Origin: Methylobacterium sp. R2-1
Lineage (GTDB): Bacteria; Pseudomonadota; Alphaproteobacteria; Rhizobiales; Beijerinckiaceae
DNA length: 64,000 bases
Assembly (NCBI RefSeq): GCF_014191355.1
Contig: NZ_JACHWM010000003.1
Location: forward strand, 1-64,000
Direction: 5' to 3'
Under the pieces are notes generated by a model, which saw nothing but the letters and a program-made list of their open reading frames with translations, had not been told where the DNA came from and searched no databases. The position numbers and the translations under genes are program-made. Positions 1 through 9,860 of this stretch are shown piece after piece. The first letter of the stretch is position 1. Each line of letters opens with the position of its first letter.

Positions 1-96
1 AACCCCTTCACCGCGCGCCGCGCCAAGGACGGATTCTACGGCGGCTTCACCCTCGTCGTTCCGCTCGGAACCCTCCTCGGACTCGCACCGGGCTAG
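1..96 (+). CDS. 3' end of an unidentified upstream gene (partial)
   Basis: An open frame runs from the window edge for 31 codons to a TAG stop. The visible C-terminus ends in a hydrophobic stretch ([16 protein letters not shown]), which would fit the last membrane segment of a transporter or an outer membrane strand. It lies 73 nt upstream of the amidase gene in the same direction, so it could be an amide permease in the same unit, but too little is visible to name it. Confidence 0.45.
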   Translation, partial: NPFTARRAKDGFYGGFTLVVPLGTLLGLAPG

Positions 97-169
97 CCCT
101 CGCCTCGAGCCAAGACCGGGACTCGCGCGGCGGGCCCCTCCCCTCTCACGAACCGGAGGAAACACCGCC

Positions 170-1222
170 ATGATGCACGGCGATATTTCATCGAGTCAGG
201 ACAGCGTCGGCGTCGCGGTCGTGAACTACAAGATGCCGCGCCTGCACACCAAGGCTGAGGTCATCGAGAACGCCAAGAAGATCGTCGATATGATCATCGG
301 GATGAAGGCCGGCCTGCCAGGTCTCGATCTCGTGATCTTCCCTGAATACTCGACCCACGGCATCATGTACGACGCATCCGAGATGTACGAGACCGCCTCG
401 TCCATTCCCGGCGCCGAGACCGAGATCTTCGCTGATGCCTGCCGCAAGGCGGGAGTTTGGGGCGTGTTCTCGCTGACCGGCGAGCGCCACGAGGAGCATC
501 CCCGCAAGGCGCCCTACAACACGCTCATCCTGATGAACGACCAGGGCGAGATCGTCCAGAAGTACCGCAAGATCATGCCCTGGACCCCGATCGAGGGCTG
601 GTATCCGGGCGACCGCACCTACGTCTCCGATGGCCCGAAGGGGCTCAAGATCAGCCTGATCATCTGCGACGACGGCAATTATCCCGAGATCTGGCGCGAC
701 TGCGCCATGCGTGGTGCCGAACTGATCATCCGCTGCCAGGGCTACATGTACCCGGCCAAGGAACAGCAGGTTCTCATTTCGAAGGCGATGGCGTTCGCCA
801 ACAACACCTACGTCGCGGTCGCAAACGCCGCCGGCTTCGACGGCGTCTACTCCTACTTCGGCCACTCGGCGATCATCGGCTTCGACGGCCGCACGCTCGG
901 CGAGTGCGGCGAGGAGGAGATGGGCATCCAGTACGCGGCGCTGTCGAAGTTCCTGATCCGCGACTTCCGAGCTCACGGCCAGTCGGAGAACCACCTCTTC
1001 AAGCTCCTGCACCGCGGCTACACGGGCATGATCAACTCGAAGGAGAACCGGCACGGGATGTCGGAATGCCCCTACGACTTCTACCGCCGCTGGATCGAGG
1101 ACCCCGACGGCACCCGCGACGCGGTGCGCGCCATCACACGTTCGAGCGTCGGCACCGAGGAATGCCCGATCGAGGGCATCCCCTTCGTCGGCAAGGGCGA
1201 AGGACCGCCCGACCCGCGCTGA
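170..1222 (+). CDS. amiE: aliphatic amidase AmiE
   Basis: This 350-residue protein belongs to the nitrilase superfamily and should hydrolyse short aliphatic amides (for example acetamide) to the carboxylate and ammonia in the cytoplasm. It opens with the family N-terminus MMHGDISSS and keeps the known catalytic positions with the same numbering as the Pseudomonas enzyme: Glu59 (FPEYS), Lys134 (QKYRKIMPW), Glu142 and nucleophile Cys166 ([12 protein letters not shown]). Length is normal (about 346 residues). Formamidase AmiF is related, but the N-terminus and active-site spacing fit AmiE better. A GGAGGAAA ribosome site lies just upstream of the first ATG. It probably serves nitrogen or carbon scavenging from amides. 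Confidence 0.93.
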   Translation: MMHGDISSSQDSVGVAVVNYKMPRLHTKAEVIENAKKIVDMIIGMKAGLPGLDLVIFPEYSTHGIMYDASEMYETASSIPGAETEIFADACRKAGVWGVFSLTGERHEEHPRKAPYNTLILMNDQGEIVQKYRKIMPWTPIEGWYPGDRTYVSDGPKGLKISLIICDDGNYPEIWRDCAMRGAELIIRCQGYMYPAKEQQVLISKAMAFANNTYVAVANAAGFDGVYSYFGHSAIIGFDGRTLGECGEEEMGIQYAALSKFLIRDFRAHGQSENHLFKLLHRGYTGMINSKENRHGMSECPYDFYRRWIEDPDGTRDAVRAITRSSVGTEECPIEGIPFVGKGEGPPDPR

Positions 1223-1260
1223 GCCCGAATGGGGTCCATGCCTGAGTGACACGGCCAAGA

Positions 1261-1287
1261 GCCCTCCACCCGATCCGGGCGGAGGGC
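1261..1287. terminator. hairpin between convergent amiE and L,D-transpeptidase genes
   Basis: GCCCTCC and GGAGGGC pair around an inner CCCG/CGGG stem, giving a strong hairpin between two convergent stops. The following T content is weak (GCTTTCC), so this is a plausible bidirectional terminator rather than a certain one. Confidence 0.5.
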
Positions 1288-1295
1288 GCTTTCCG

Positions 1296-1910
1296 TTAGT
1301 CCTTCACGATCACCTTCGTCCCCACCCGCACCCGGTCGTAGAGATCGACCACGTCCTTGTTGGTCATGCGGATACAGCCGGAGGACACCGCCGCGCCCAT
1401 TGTCTCGGGCTCGTTGGAGCCGTGGATGCGGTAGAGCGAGGAGCCGAGATACATGGCGCGTGCGCCCAGCGGATTGTCCTGGCCGCCGGCCATGTAGCGC
1501 GGCAGGTCCGGGCGGCGGGCGAGCATCTGCGATGGCGGGCGCCAGGCCGGCCATTCCTTCTTGCCCGTGATCGTCTTCGTGCCCGACCACGAGAAGCCGC
1601 GCCGCCCGACGCCGACGCCGTAGCGGATCGCCTCGCCGCCGCCGAGCACGTAGTAGAGCCGGCGCTGGCTCGTGGAGATCACGATCGTGCCGGGCTTCTC
1701 CTTGCCCGAATAGGCCACCGTCTCGCGGGGGATGGCCTGCGTCTTGAAGACGTTGATGAAGTCGGCGAGCGGCCCGCTGTCGAGCGGGTTGGCGTGCGCC
1801 GGCGCGAGCGCGGCGATCGCGAGGGCGCCACCGAGGGCGAGCGTTGCGGCCACGCGCGAAAGCGCCGGACGGTGCGGCCGGCATGGGGCGGGTAAGGATC
1901 GGGTCGTCAA
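1296..1910 (-). CDS. L,D-transpeptidase (YkuD domain), secreted
   Basis: A 204-residue exported protein. Residues 1 to about 40 form a signal peptide ending in APAHA. The YkuD catalytic signature is present as HGSNEP followed about 16 residues later by SSGCIRM, whose Cys is the nucleophile. Enzymes of this family form 3-3 peptidoglycan cross-links or attach proteins to the wall in the periplasm. The N-terminal half (VISTSQRRLYYVLGGGEAIRYGVGVG) matches the usual start of the fold. Rhizobiales carry many paralogues, so the exact role (cross-linking or anchoring) cannot be read from the sequence. It converges on amiE and is followed upstream by about 1 kb of weakly annotated sequence. Confidence 0.9.
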   Translation of the reverse strand: MTTRSLPAPCRPHRPALSRVAATLALGGALAIAALAPAHANPLDSGPLADFINVFKTQAIPRETVAYSGKEKPGTIVISTSQRRLYYVLGGGEAIRYGVGVGRRGFSWSGTKTITGKKEWPAWRPPSQMLARRPDLPRYMAGGQDNPLGARAMYLGSSLYRIHGSNEPETMGAAVSSGCIRMTNKDVVDLYDRVRVGTKVIVKD

Positions 1911-2204
1911 GACGGGAGTCCTCCTCGAAGGGGCGCCGCCGCGAGCGAAGTCCGGCGGGCCGATCGAGCGCTTTTGGCCGGCCGGTCACGGCAGGAGGAA
2001 GGCAAGGGTGTGGGTTCTGGGCAACGCCCGCGCCAAATCGCCGGGCCTGCCCGGAACGCCGTGCCGCCTGGCACATCCACCGACGGCCTCGGTATGTTTC
2101 GCAGGATGGGAGCTCTTAGAGGCTGCGCCGGTGAGCCGGCCAGAATGTCGCACTCGATTGCATGGCAACGTTTCGTCCACCACAATGATGTCACCGTGAC
2201 CCTC

Positions 2205-2573
2205 ATGCCCCGCCCTGCCTCGCCGGGCCGTGCACATGCCGGCCTTCCGACCCGTATCGTCCTGTCCGTCGTGGTCGGGCTGCTGAGCCTGCTCGTCGTC
2301 ATCGGCCTACCGGCCGACGGTGCGGCTCTCGGCGGTGTCCCCCAGGCTCGCGCCGTGGCGACGTTCGAGCAGTGCCCCGACATGGACCCGCTCGCGAGCG
2401 CGCGGGTCGGGCGGGTGATGCTCGATCTCGACGAGGTGGCGAGCCACGGGCGCTTGAGCGCGATCCTTCCCGGCCCGGATGGCGCGGACGCCTCGACCCT
2501 TCCGCGCCCGGCTTCCGATCGGAACCCCACTGCGGCGGAAAGCGGTCCGTTCGAGCGTCCGCCCCGGACCTGA
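2205..2573 (+). CDS. hypothetical protein with one N-terminal membrane segment
   Basis: A possible 122-residue protein in the long gap between the L,D-transpeptidase and the efflux genes. Residues about 14 to 36 form a hydrophobic helix (RIVLSVVVGLLSLLVVIGL), followed by a polar tail with one Cys. The third codon positions of the middle part are strongly G/C, as in real genes of this window. No family is recognised, a GTG nine bases upstream is an alternative start, and no good ribosome site is seen. It could be a small membrane or secreted protein co-transcribed with the efflux system, or a chance open frame. Confidence 0.35.
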   Translation: MPRPASPGRAHAGLPTRIVLSVVVGLLSLLVVIGLPADGAALGGVPQARAVATFEQCPDMDPLASARVGRVMLDLDEVASHGRLSAILPGPDGADASTLPRPASDRNPTAAESGPFERPPRT

Positions 2574-2959
2574 CCTGCGGGCCGTCCCGGCCGCAAGGTA
2601 CCCCGAAGGGACGGGCATCTCGAAGGGCTTGAGCGATGGCACGGCGCACGTCCACGCTGTCGTCGGATTGCCAAACTTCGCGCCCAGGATGCAGGTCGAC
2701 CGCACTCCATCGTCCTGCACGGCCGATCCCCGATGCTTTCGGCATCCTCGTCCAGGGCCCTCCCGATCCTTGATCGTCGTGGCGGCCCGGTGATTGCAAC
2801 GGTGCGCGAGACCGGCCCGGTCTCCGCCCGCCCCCGCGACGCGGAGCGGCTTCCTTGACGCGAAGATCGCCGCCCGCGTCCGTCGCATTGGCCCGACGGC
2901 TGACCGCCGGCAGAAAGACGCCGATGCGACCTGTAGAGCATCGTAGGAGCAACCTCATC
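2574..2959. other. non-coding stretch upstream of the efflux operon
   Basis: No convincing gene is visible in about 390 bases. Frames are open on both strands because of the high GC content, but none shows a family match. A TetR-type repressor, which often sits beside such pumps, is absent. The promoter of the efflux genes should lie here. Confidence 0.4.
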
Positions 2960-4285
2960 GTGACGCCGTCCCCCCAGTCGCCCGGTCGCGGGCCCGGTCT
3001 CGACAAGACCGGCCGCAGCCGTTTCCGCTGGACCCTGCCGGCCTCCCTCCTCGTCGGCGCCGTCCTCGTCGCCGTCTCGGCCTGCAACGAGCAGAAGGCC
3101 GCCGCGCCCGTTCCCCTGCCGCCGCCCGAGGTCAGCGTCGTCAGCGTGCGCCCGCAGCCGATCCCCTATGTCCGTGACCTCCCCGGCCGCGTCGCGCCGA
3201 TGCGCATCGCCGAGGTGCGCTCGCGGGTCTCGGGTCTGGTGGTCAAGCGGCTGTTCGAGCAGGGCAGCTACGTCAACGAGGGCGACGTCCTCTACAAGAT
3301 CGACCCGGCCCCCTATCAGGTGGAACTCGCGAGCGCCGAGGCGGCGCTGGCCAACCGCGAGGCCGCCCTGGTTTTGGCCAACCAGCAGGCCGAACGCCTT
3401 GAGACGCTGCTCGCCCGCAACACCGCGAGCCAGGCGCAGTACGACACGGCGTTTGCCGCCAAGAAGCAGGCCGAGGCCGAGGTCGCCGGTGCCAAGGCGG
3501 CCCGCGACCGGGCGCGGCTCAACCTGTCCTGGACCGACGTGCGTGCGCCGATCTCCGGCCGCATCGGCCGGGCGCTGCTCACCGAGGGCACGCTGATCGA
3601 GTCCGGCATCACCGGCGTGCTCGCCACGATCCAGCAGCTCGACCCGATCTATGTCGACATCACCCAATCGGTGGGCGAACTGAACAAGCTGCGCCGCGAC
3701 ATCGCCTCGGGTGAACTCTCCAAGCTCGCCGCCGATACCGCCAACGTCCACCTCATCATGGATGACGGCTCGCTCTACGGCTCGGCCGGCCGCCTGCTCT
3801 TCTCCGACGTCACCGCCGATCCGAGCACGGGTCAGGTGACGCTTCGGGTGCAGTTCCCCAACCCGCACAACGAGCTGTTCCCCGGCATGTATGTCCGCGC
3901 CCGGATCAAGCAGGGCATCGACGCGGACGCCATCGCCGTGCCGCAGCAGGCGATCCAGCGGACCAGCGACGGCAAGCCGGAGGTCTGGGTGGTCAAGCCC
4001 GATGGGAAGGTCATGCTCCAGCCGGTCGAGGTCGGTCCGGTCGTCGGCGGCAACTGGCTGATCCGCGAGGGGCTCGAGGGGGGCGAGAAGGTCGTCGTCG
4101 AGGGCTTCCAGAAGATCACCGCGGGCATTCAGGTGAAGACCGTCCCCTGGAAGACGGAGGCGGCTGCCGACGAGGGCAAGCCGATCGATACCGACAGCCA
4201 CGACACCGACGGCAAGGAAACGAACGAGAAGGGTTCGGCTGCGACCGATCCGGTCGCCCAGCCCGTCGCTCAGTTCGCCGATTGA
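2960..4285 (+). CDS. RND efflux periplasmic adaptor lipoprotein (MexA/AcrA type)
   Basis: Membrane fusion protein of a tripartite RND efflux pump, bridging the inner-membrane pump and an outer-membrane channel. A lipobox (LVAVSAC) marks lipid attachment to the periplasmic face. Then come the first lipoyl half (VSGLVVKRLFEQGSYVNEGD), a coiled-coil hairpin rich in Ala, Glu and Gln, the second lipoyl half with the motif DVRAPISGRIGR, and beta-barrel and membrane-proximal domains. The C-terminal tail is acidic and Asp/Thr-rich. I choose GTG at 2960 because GGAG lies 10 bases upstream and gives about 441 residues; ATG at 2924 or 2855 are alternatives. The pump gene follows 87 nt downstream. Confidence 0.9.
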   Translation: MTPSPQSPGRGPGLDKTGRSRFRWTLPASLLVGAVLVAVSACNEQKAAAPVPLPPPEVSVVSVRPQPIPYVRDLPGRVAPMRIAEVRSRVSGLVVKRLFEQGSYVNEGDVLYKIDPAPYQVELASAEAALANREAALVLANQQAERLETLLARNTASQAQYDTAFAAKKQAEAEVAGAKAARDRARLNLSWTDVRAPISGRIGRALLTEGTLIESGITGVLATIQQLDPIYVDITQSVGELNKLRRDIASGELSKLAADTANVHLIMDDGSLYGSAGRLLFSDVTADPSTGQVTLRVQFPNPHNELFPGMYVRARIKQGIDADAIAVPQQAIQRTSDGKPEVWVVKPDGKVMLQPVEVGPVVGGNWLIREGLEGGEKVVVEGFQKITAGIQVKTVPWKTEAAADEGKPIDTDSHDTDGKETNEKGSAATDPVAQPVAQFAD

Positions 4286-4372
4286 CCGCCGACTGATCGT
4301 CCCGATGCCGTGCCGCCGGCGGATCGCCCGATCCCGCCGGCTCGAACCCGACACGACGCTACGAGCCCCCTC

Positions 4373-7300
4373 ATGGCCCGCTTCTTCATCGACCGGCCGG
4401 TCTTCGCCTGGGTGGTCGCCCTGTTCATCATCCTGGGCGGCGCCCTCTCGATTCCGCTGCTGCCGGTTGCGCAATACCCGGTGATCGCGCCCCCTTCGAT
4501 CGCCCTCTCGACCGCCTTCCCCGGCGCCTCGGTGGAGAGCCTCTACACGGGGACGACCCGCCTCATCGAGGACGAGCTGAACGGCGCGGCCAACATCATG
4601 AGCTTCGAGTCGACGACCGACTCCTTCGGCTCGATCAACATCACGGCGACCTTCGAGCCCGGCACCGACCCGGCGCTGGCCTCGGTCGAGGTGCAGAACC
4701 GCCTCAAGCGCGTCGAAGCGCGCCTGCCCGCGGAGGTGCGCCAGAACGGCATCCTCGTCGAAGAAGCCTCCGCCGCCACGCTCAACATCATCACCCTGGT
4801 CTCGACCGACGGGAAGATGGACGAGATCGGGCTCGGCGACTTCCTGATGCGCAACGTGATCAACGAGATCCGCCGCATCCCGGGGGTCGGCCGCGCCACT
4901 CTCTACTCGACCGAGCGCAGCCTTCGCGTCTGGGTCGATCCGGACAAGCTGCGCGGCCTGTCGCTGACCCCCGGCGACGTGACCGACGCGATCCGCAACC
5001 AGAACATCCAGATCGCCTCCGGTGCCGTCGGCGCGCAGCCGAGCCCGGTCGATCACGCGGTCTTCTCGCCCATCATCGTCAAGGGCCAGCTCAGCACCGT
5101 GGACGATTTCGGCGCGATCGTGCTGCGGGCCAATCCCGACGGCTCGAACGTGCGCCTGCGCGACGTGGCCCGGATCGAACTCGGCGGCGATGCCTACCAG
5201 TTCTCGACGCGGCTCAACGGCGGCGAGGCGGCCGGCATCTCGGTGACGCTGGCCCCCGACGGCAACGCGCTGGAGACCGCCAACGCCATCCGCACCAAGA
5301 TGGAGGAGCTGTCGCAGTTCTTCCCGCCGGGCCTGAAGTGGGACATCCCCTACGACATCACGCCCGCCGTGAAGGCCTCGATCAAGAAGGTCATGATGAC
5401 CCTCGTCGAGGCCGTGGTGCTGGTCTTCGTCGTGATGTTCCTGTTCCTGCAGAACATCCGCTACACCCTGATCCCGACCATCGTCGTGCCGATCGCTCTG
5501 ATGGGCACCGTGATGGTGATGCTGCTCGCCGGCTTCTCGGTGAACGTGCTGACGATGTTCGGCATGGTGCTCGCCATCGGCATCCTCGTCGACGACGCCA
5601 TCGTCGTCGTCGAGAACGTCGAGCGCATCATGAACGAGGAGGGGCTGCCGCCCAAGGAGGCGACGGCCAAGGCGATGGAGCAGATCACCGGCGCGATCAT
5701 CGGCATCACGCTGGTGCTGGTCGCGGTGTTCATCCCGATGGCCTTCTTCCCCGGCTCGGTCGGCATCATCTACCGTCAGTTCTCGATCGCGATGGTGACT
5801 TCGATCGCCTTCTCGGCGCTGCTGGCGCTGACCCTGACCCCGGCGCTCTGCGCCACGCTGCTGAAGCCGATCGAGAAGGGACACGGCCACGCCAAGGGCG
5901 GCTTCTTCGGCTGGTTTAACCGGATCGTCGACCGTGAGACGGCCCGCTACGGCCGCGGCGCGGCGTGGTGCATCAAGAAGTCCGGCCGGGTCATGGTGAT
6001 CTACCTGATCCTCGTCGCCGGCACCGCCTTCGCCTTCATCCGTCTGCCCGAGGGCTTCCTGCCCATCGAGGACCAGGGCTTCTTCACCGTCGACATCCAG
6101 ACCCCGCCCGGTGCCTCGTTCAACCGGACACAAGGCGCCGTGCGCAAGGTGGAGGAGTTCCTGCTGGCGCAGCCGGGTGTCGCCACGGTCACCACGCTCA
6201 ACGGCTTCTCGTTCTCGGGCCAGGGGCCGAACCTGAGTCAGGCCTTCGTCACCCTGAAACCGTGGTCCGAGCGCGACGCGGCGAACTCCGCGGCCGCCCT
6301 CGTGGCCGCCACCAACGAGGCGATGGCGGGCTACCGCGACGCCGTCGTCGACGCCCAGGAGCCGCCGCCGGTGGATAACCTCGGCAACGCGGCGGGCTTC
6401 TCGTTCCGCCTGCAGGACCGAGCGCAGAAGGGCTACTCGGCGCTGGCCGCCGCGGAGGCCCAGCTGCTGTCGCTGGCCCGGCAGAGCCCGATCCTCCAGA
6501 AGGTGAAGGTCGAGGGTCTCCCGCCGACGCCGCAGGCCGAGCTCATCATCGACCGCGAGAAGGCGGCCGCGCTCGGGGTGAAGTTCGAGGACATCAACGA
6601 CGCGATCCAGGTCAATCTCGGCTCGGTCTACACCAACGACTTCCCGAACCTCGGCAAGATGCAGCGCGTCTACGTGCAGGCGGAGCAGCTGCAGCGCATG
6701 CAGGCCGCCGACATCCTCAACTACGCGGTGAAGAACAGCCAGGGCACCATGGTGCCGATGTCCTCCTTCGCCGATCTCAAGTGGAGCATGGGTCCGAGCC
6801 AGATAGTGGGCTTCAACGGCTATCAGTCGGTCCGCTTCACCGGCGAGCCGGCACCGGGCTACACCTCGGGCGACGCCATCGCCGAGATGGAACGGCTGAT
6901 GACGCGGATGCCGAAGGGCTTCGGCTACACCTGGACCGGCCAGTCTGAGCAGGAGAAGAAGGCGGGAAGCCAAGCCTCGCTGCTCCTCGCCCTCTCGGTG
7001 CTGATCGTGTTCCTGTGCCTCGCCGCGCTCTACGAGAGCTGGGCGATCCCGGTCTCGGTGCTGCTCGTCATCCCGCTCGGCGTGATCGGCTCGGTGGCAG
7101 CGGTGTACCTGCGCGGCCTGCCCAACGACGTCTACTTCAAGATCGGGCTCATCACGATCATCGGCCTGTCGGCCAAGAACGCGATCCTGATCGTGGAGTT
7201 CGCCAAGGACCTGTGGAAGCCCGGCACCAACATCGCCCAGGCGACGATCCAGGCGGCGACCTTGCGCTTCCGGCCGATCGTGATGACCTCGCTCGCCTTC

Positions 7301-7546
7301 ATCTTCGGCGTGGTGCCGCTGGCGATCGCCACCGGCGCCTCCTCGAAGAGCCAGCAGGCCATCGGCACCGGCGTGATGGGCGGCATGATCTCGGCCACCG
7401 TGCTCGCGGTGTTCTTCGTGCCGGTGTTCTTCGTGGTGGTGATGCGCCTGTTCCGGCGCAAGGATGTGGCCGCGGGCGAGACCGCCGAGGCGACGCCGGA
7501 GGAGACCCACAGGGCTGGCCACAGTCACTCAGTGCCGGCGGAGTAG
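4373..7546 (+). CDS. RND multidrug efflux permease (AcrB/MexB type, HAE-1 family)
   Basis: A 1057-residue inner-membrane proton/drug antiporter, close to the usual 1040 to 1050. It begins with the typical MARFFIDRPVFAWV N-terminus and has 12 membrane helices with two large periplasmic loops. Proton-relay aspartates are present in GILVDDAIVVVENVER of TM4, and the late helices contain GLSAKNAILIVEFA. The C-terminus is His-rich. It forms an operon with the adaptor just upstream. No outer-membrane factor follows, so it presumably recruits a TolC-like protein encoded elsewhere. A GTG 63 bases upstream extends the frame, but family comparison supports the ATG used here. Confidence 0.95.
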   Translation: MARFFIDRPVFAWVVALFIILGGALSIPLLPVAQYPVIAPPSIALSTAFPGASVESLYTGTTRLIEDELNGAANIMSFESTTDSFGSINITATFEPGTDPALASVEVQNRLKRVEARLPAEVRQNGILVEEASAATLNIITLVSTDGKMDEIGLGDFLMRNVINEIRRIPGVGRATLYSTERSLRVWVDPDKLRGLSLTPGDVTDAIRNQNIQIASGAVGAQPSPVDHAVFSPIIVKGQLSTVDDFGAIVLRANPDGSNVRLRDVARIELGGDAYQFSTRLNGGEAAGISVTLAPDGNALETANAIRTKMEELSQFFPPGLKWDIPYDITPAVKASIKKVMMTLVEAVVLVFVVMFLFLQNIRYTLIPTIVVPIALMGTVMVMLLAGFSVNVLTMFGMVLAIGILVDDAIVVVENVERIMNEEGLPPKEATAKAMEQITGAIIGITLVLVAVFIPMAFFPGSVGIIYRQFSIAMVTSIAFSALLALTLTPALCATLLKPIEKGHGHAKGGFFGWFNRIVDRETARYGRGAAWCIKKSGRVMVIYLILVAGTAFAFIRLPEGFLPIEDQGFFTVDIQTPPGASFNRTQGAVRKVEEFLLAQPGVATVTTLNGFSFSGQGPNLSQAFVTLKPWSERDAANSAAALVAATNEAMAGYRDAVVDAQEPPPVDNLGNAAGFSFRLQDRAQKGYSALAAAEAQLLSLARQSPILQKVKVEGLPPTPQAELIIDREKAAALGVKFEDINDAIQVNLGSVYTNDFPNLGKMQRVYVQAEQLQRMQAADILNYAVKNSQGTMVPMSSFADLKWSMGPSQIVGFNGYQSVRFTGEPAPGYTSGDAIAEMERLMTRMPKGFGYTWTGQSEQEKKAGSQASLLLALSVLIVFLCLAALYESWAIPVSVLLVIPLGVIGSVAAVYLRGLPNDVYFKIGLITIIGLSAKNAILIVEFAKDLWKPGTNIAQATIQAATLRFRPIVMTSLAFIFGVVPLAIATGASSKSQQAIGTGVMGGMISATVLAVFFVPVFFVVVMRLFRRKDVAAGETAEATPEETHRAGHSHSVPAE

Positions 7547-7663
7547 CGGATGGGAGGAGCGGCGCGCCTGCTTCGAGCTGCGCGTGCCGCGCGCACCTCA
7601 GTATGGGGAGCGTGGTGGATTCCGTCGACGCTGAAGGCGGATCGCGAATCCGACCAAAGGTGA

Positions 7664-7984
7664 GAGGTTCGCCTTCCCTTCACCGAGGCCGTCTCGACCG
7701 CGTTCGTCTACATGCCGCCGTGTGCCGACGGCAGGTATCATGTCGATTCGGCCCGCGGCGTGTCCCTCGACAGGCGGCTGGCCGAACATCAAGCCCGAAC
7801 GCATGTCGGCTACACCTATCACCGTCGCCCGGTAGTATGGGTCTACGCTGAGTGGTTCGACCGCATCACGGATGCGATCGCGGCCGAGCGCCGTATCAAG
7901 GGCTGGAGCAGCGCCAAGAAGGAAGCGCTGATCGCAGAGGTTTGGGACAGGGTGCAGTTTTTGGCGAAACGCCCGCCGGCACGA
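7664..7984 (+). pseudogene. degenerate GIY-YIG nuclease domain protein
   Basis: The frame encodes a recognisable small GIY-YIG (UPF0213/YhbQ-like) domain: CADGRYHVDSARG, LDRRLAEHQ, GYT and the well-conserved tail AAERRIKGWSSAKKEALI. The active motif is damaged: the expected YVG at the second motif reads HVD, and the first motif reads VYMPP. No normal start precedes it within the open frame (the first ATG at 7712 lies inside the first motif). No stop follows the domain until 8275, well inside the next gene on the other strand. I therefore call it a decayed gene. A palindromic element lies directly at its 3' side. Confidence 0.65.
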
Positions 7985-8010
7985 GCCGGTTCATCCCGCT
8001 CAACCCCTCT

Positions 8011-8045
8011 CATCCTGAGGTGCCGCGAAGCGGCCTCGAAGGATG
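8011..8045. repeat. palindromic repeat-like element next to the GIY-YIG remnant
   Basis: An imperfect palindrome with outer arms CATCCT/AGGATG, then GAG/CTC and inner arms GCCGC/GCGGC around GAA. This shape resembles short dispersed palindromes of Rhizobiales genomes. It overlaps neither a real start nor a real stop, and could double as a transcription terminator between the remnant and the convergent gene. Confidence 0.55.
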
Positions 8046-8076
8046 CTTCAGGAATCAGGGCGGGATTGGCGCCCGT

Positions 8077-8382
8077 TCAGCGCTTCAGCACCCGCCGCGC
8101 CCCGTACCCGAGCGCCGCCCATAGAAAGGCCGACACCGTCCGCACCGGGAAGAAGGTCGGCAGGTCGGCCGCGACCGGGGCCGGCCAAGGCAGGCCGATC
8201 CGTGTGACGAGCCACGCGAACAGCACCGAGACGGCCAGCGCGGCGATGGCCGCGATGAACACCTTGCCGAACTGATCCGCCTTCCAGCCCAGGACAACGG
8301 CGATCAGGATCAGCAGGGGATCGAACCCGGCGAGGATCCAGACCGAGAACGCGTAGACCGGGACGACGGGAGCCGCGTTCAC
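8077..8382 (-). CDS. small multi-pass membrane protein overlapping gatA
   Basis: A 101-residue protein with about three hydrophobic segments ([39 protein letters not shown], and a weaker one near the C-terminus) ending in ARRVLKR. The GTG start at 8382 overlaps the TGA stop of gatA as GTGA, so it is probably translationally coupled to the amidotransferase subunit. I do not recognise a named family. The coupling suggests co-expression with gatCA rather than a shared function. The alternative, a chance extension, is unlikely given the hydrophobic pattern and clean codon use. Confidence 0.7.
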   Translation of the reverse strand: MNAAPVVPVYAFSVWILAGFDPLLILIAVVLGWKADQFGKVFIAAIAALAVSVLFAWLVTRIGLPWPAPVAADLPTFFPVRTVSAFLWAALGYGARRVLKR

Positions 8383-9860
8383 GCCCACCACGCCTTCGGC
8401 AGGCTGATCCGCCCGGCCGCGTTCTCGATCGTCTGCGCGGCAGCAAACAGCGTCTCCTCGTCGAAGGGACGCCCGATCAACTGAAGGCCGAGCGGCAGCC
8501 CCTGCGCGTCGAGGCCGGCCGGCACCGAGATGCCGGGCAGCCCGGCCATGTTCACCGTCACCGTGAACACGTCGTTGAGGTACATCTCGACCGGGTCGGC
8601 GCTCGCCATCTCGCCGATGCCGAAGGCCGCCGACGGCGTCGCCGGAGTCAGGATCGCGTCGATGCCGGAGGCGTAGGCCGCCTCGAAGTCGCGCTTGATC
8701 AGCGTACGGATCTTTTGCGCCCGCACGTAGTAGGCGTCGTAGTAGCCCGCCGACAGCACGTAGGTGCCGATCATGATGCGCCGCTTCACCTCGCGTCCGA
8801 AGCCGGCGGCGCGGGTGTTCTCGTACATCCCGGCAATGTCCTTGCCGGGCACCCGCAGGCCGTAGCGCACGCCGTCGTAGCGGGCGAGGTTCGAGGAGGC
8901 CTCGGCCGGCGCCACGATGTAGTAGGCCGGCAGCGCGTACTGCGTGTGCGGCAGCGAGATTTCCTTGATCGTCGCGCCGGCCTCTCTCAGCCAGTCCGCG
9001 CCCTGGTCCCACAGCCGCTGGATCTCGGCGGGCATGCCCTCGACCCGGTATTCCCGCGGGATGCCGATGGTGAGCCCCTTCACCCCGCGGGAGATCGCCG
9101 CCTCGAAATCCGGCACCGGCAGGTCGACCGAGGTGGTGTCGCGCGGGTCGTGACCGGCCATGGAGCCGAGCAGGATCGCGCAATCCTGCACCGTGCGGGC
9201 GATCGGCCCGGCCTGATCGAGAGAGGAGGCGTAGGCGATGATGCCCCAGCGCGAGCAGCGCCCATAGGTCGGCTTGATGCCCACCGTGCCGGTGAAAGCC
9301 GCAGGCTGGCGGATCGAGCCGCCGGTATCTGTGGCGGTGGCGCCCAGGCAGAGATGCGCGGCCACCGCCGCCGCCGAGCCGCCCGACGAACCGCCGGGCA
9401 CGAGCGGTGCGTCCGAGCCCTGGCGGCGCCAGGGCGAGATCGTCTTGCCGTAGGCGCTGGTCTCGTTGGACGAGCCCATGGCGAACTCGTCGAGGTTGAG
9501 CTTGCCCAGCATCACTGCGCCGTCGCGCCAGAGCTGGGCCGAGACGTTCGACTCGTAGTGCGGCTCGAACCCTTCGAGGATCTTCGAGCCCGCCGTGGTG
9601 TGCACCCCTTGCGTCGCGAACAGGTCCTTGATGCCGAGCGGCAAGCCTTCGAGGGGCCGGCCCTCGCCCTTGGCGATTTTCTGGTCGGAGACGTCGGCCA
9701 TCTTCAGGGCGCGGTCGGGCGTCGCGACGATGTAGGCGTTGAGCGCCTGCGCCTTGTCGATGGCGTCGAGATGCGCCTGCGCGATCTCGCGGGCCGAGAA
9801 ATCTTTGGCCTTCAGCCCGTCGCGGGCCTCGGCCAGGGTGAGTTCGTTGAGTGCCGTCAT
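8379..9860 (-). CDS. gatA: aspartyl/glutamyl-tRNA amidotransferase subunit A
   Basis: A 493-residue amidase-signature enzyme. It releases ammonia from glutamine so that GatCAB can convert misacylated Glu-tRNA(Gln) or Asp-tRNA(Asn) to the amidated forms in the cytoplasm. The catalytic Lys lies in LGIKDLF, the cis-Ser loop is [18 protein letters not shown] and the acyl-site Ser is in [11 protein letters not shown]. Length matches the family. It lies downstream of gatC in the same direction with 90 nt between them, and its stop overlaps a small membrane protein gene. gatB is not in this window. Confidence 0.97.
   Translation of the reverse strand: MTALNELTLAEARDGLKAKDFSAREIAQAHLDAIDKAQALNAYIVATPDRALKMADVSDQKIAKGEGRPLEGLPLGIKDLFATQGVHTTAGSKILEGFEPHYESNVSAQLWRDGAVMLGKLNLDEFAMGSSNETSAYGKTISPWRRQGSDAPLVPGGSSGGSAAAVAAHLCLGATATDTGGSIRQPAAFTGTVGIKPTYGRCSRWGIIAYASSLDQAGPIARTVQDCAILLGSMAGHDPRDTTSVDLPVPDFEAAISRGVKGLTIGIPREYRVEGMPAEIQRLWDQGADWLREAGATIKEISLPHTQYALPAYYIVAPAEASSNLARYDGVRYGLRVPGKDIAGMYENTRAAGFGREVKRRIMIGTYVLSAGYYDAYYVRAQKIRTLIKRDFEAAYASGIDAILTPATPSAAFGIGEMASADPVEMYLNDVFTVTVNMAGLPGISVPAGLDAQGLPLGLQLIGRPFDEETLFAAAQTIENAAGRISLPKAWWA

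Noticed and set aside
1907..7528. Very long minus-strand open frame over the efflux genes
   Set aside because: It is antisense to two well-supported RND genes, its product is low-complexity His/Arg/Asp-rich, and high GC content keeps such frames open.
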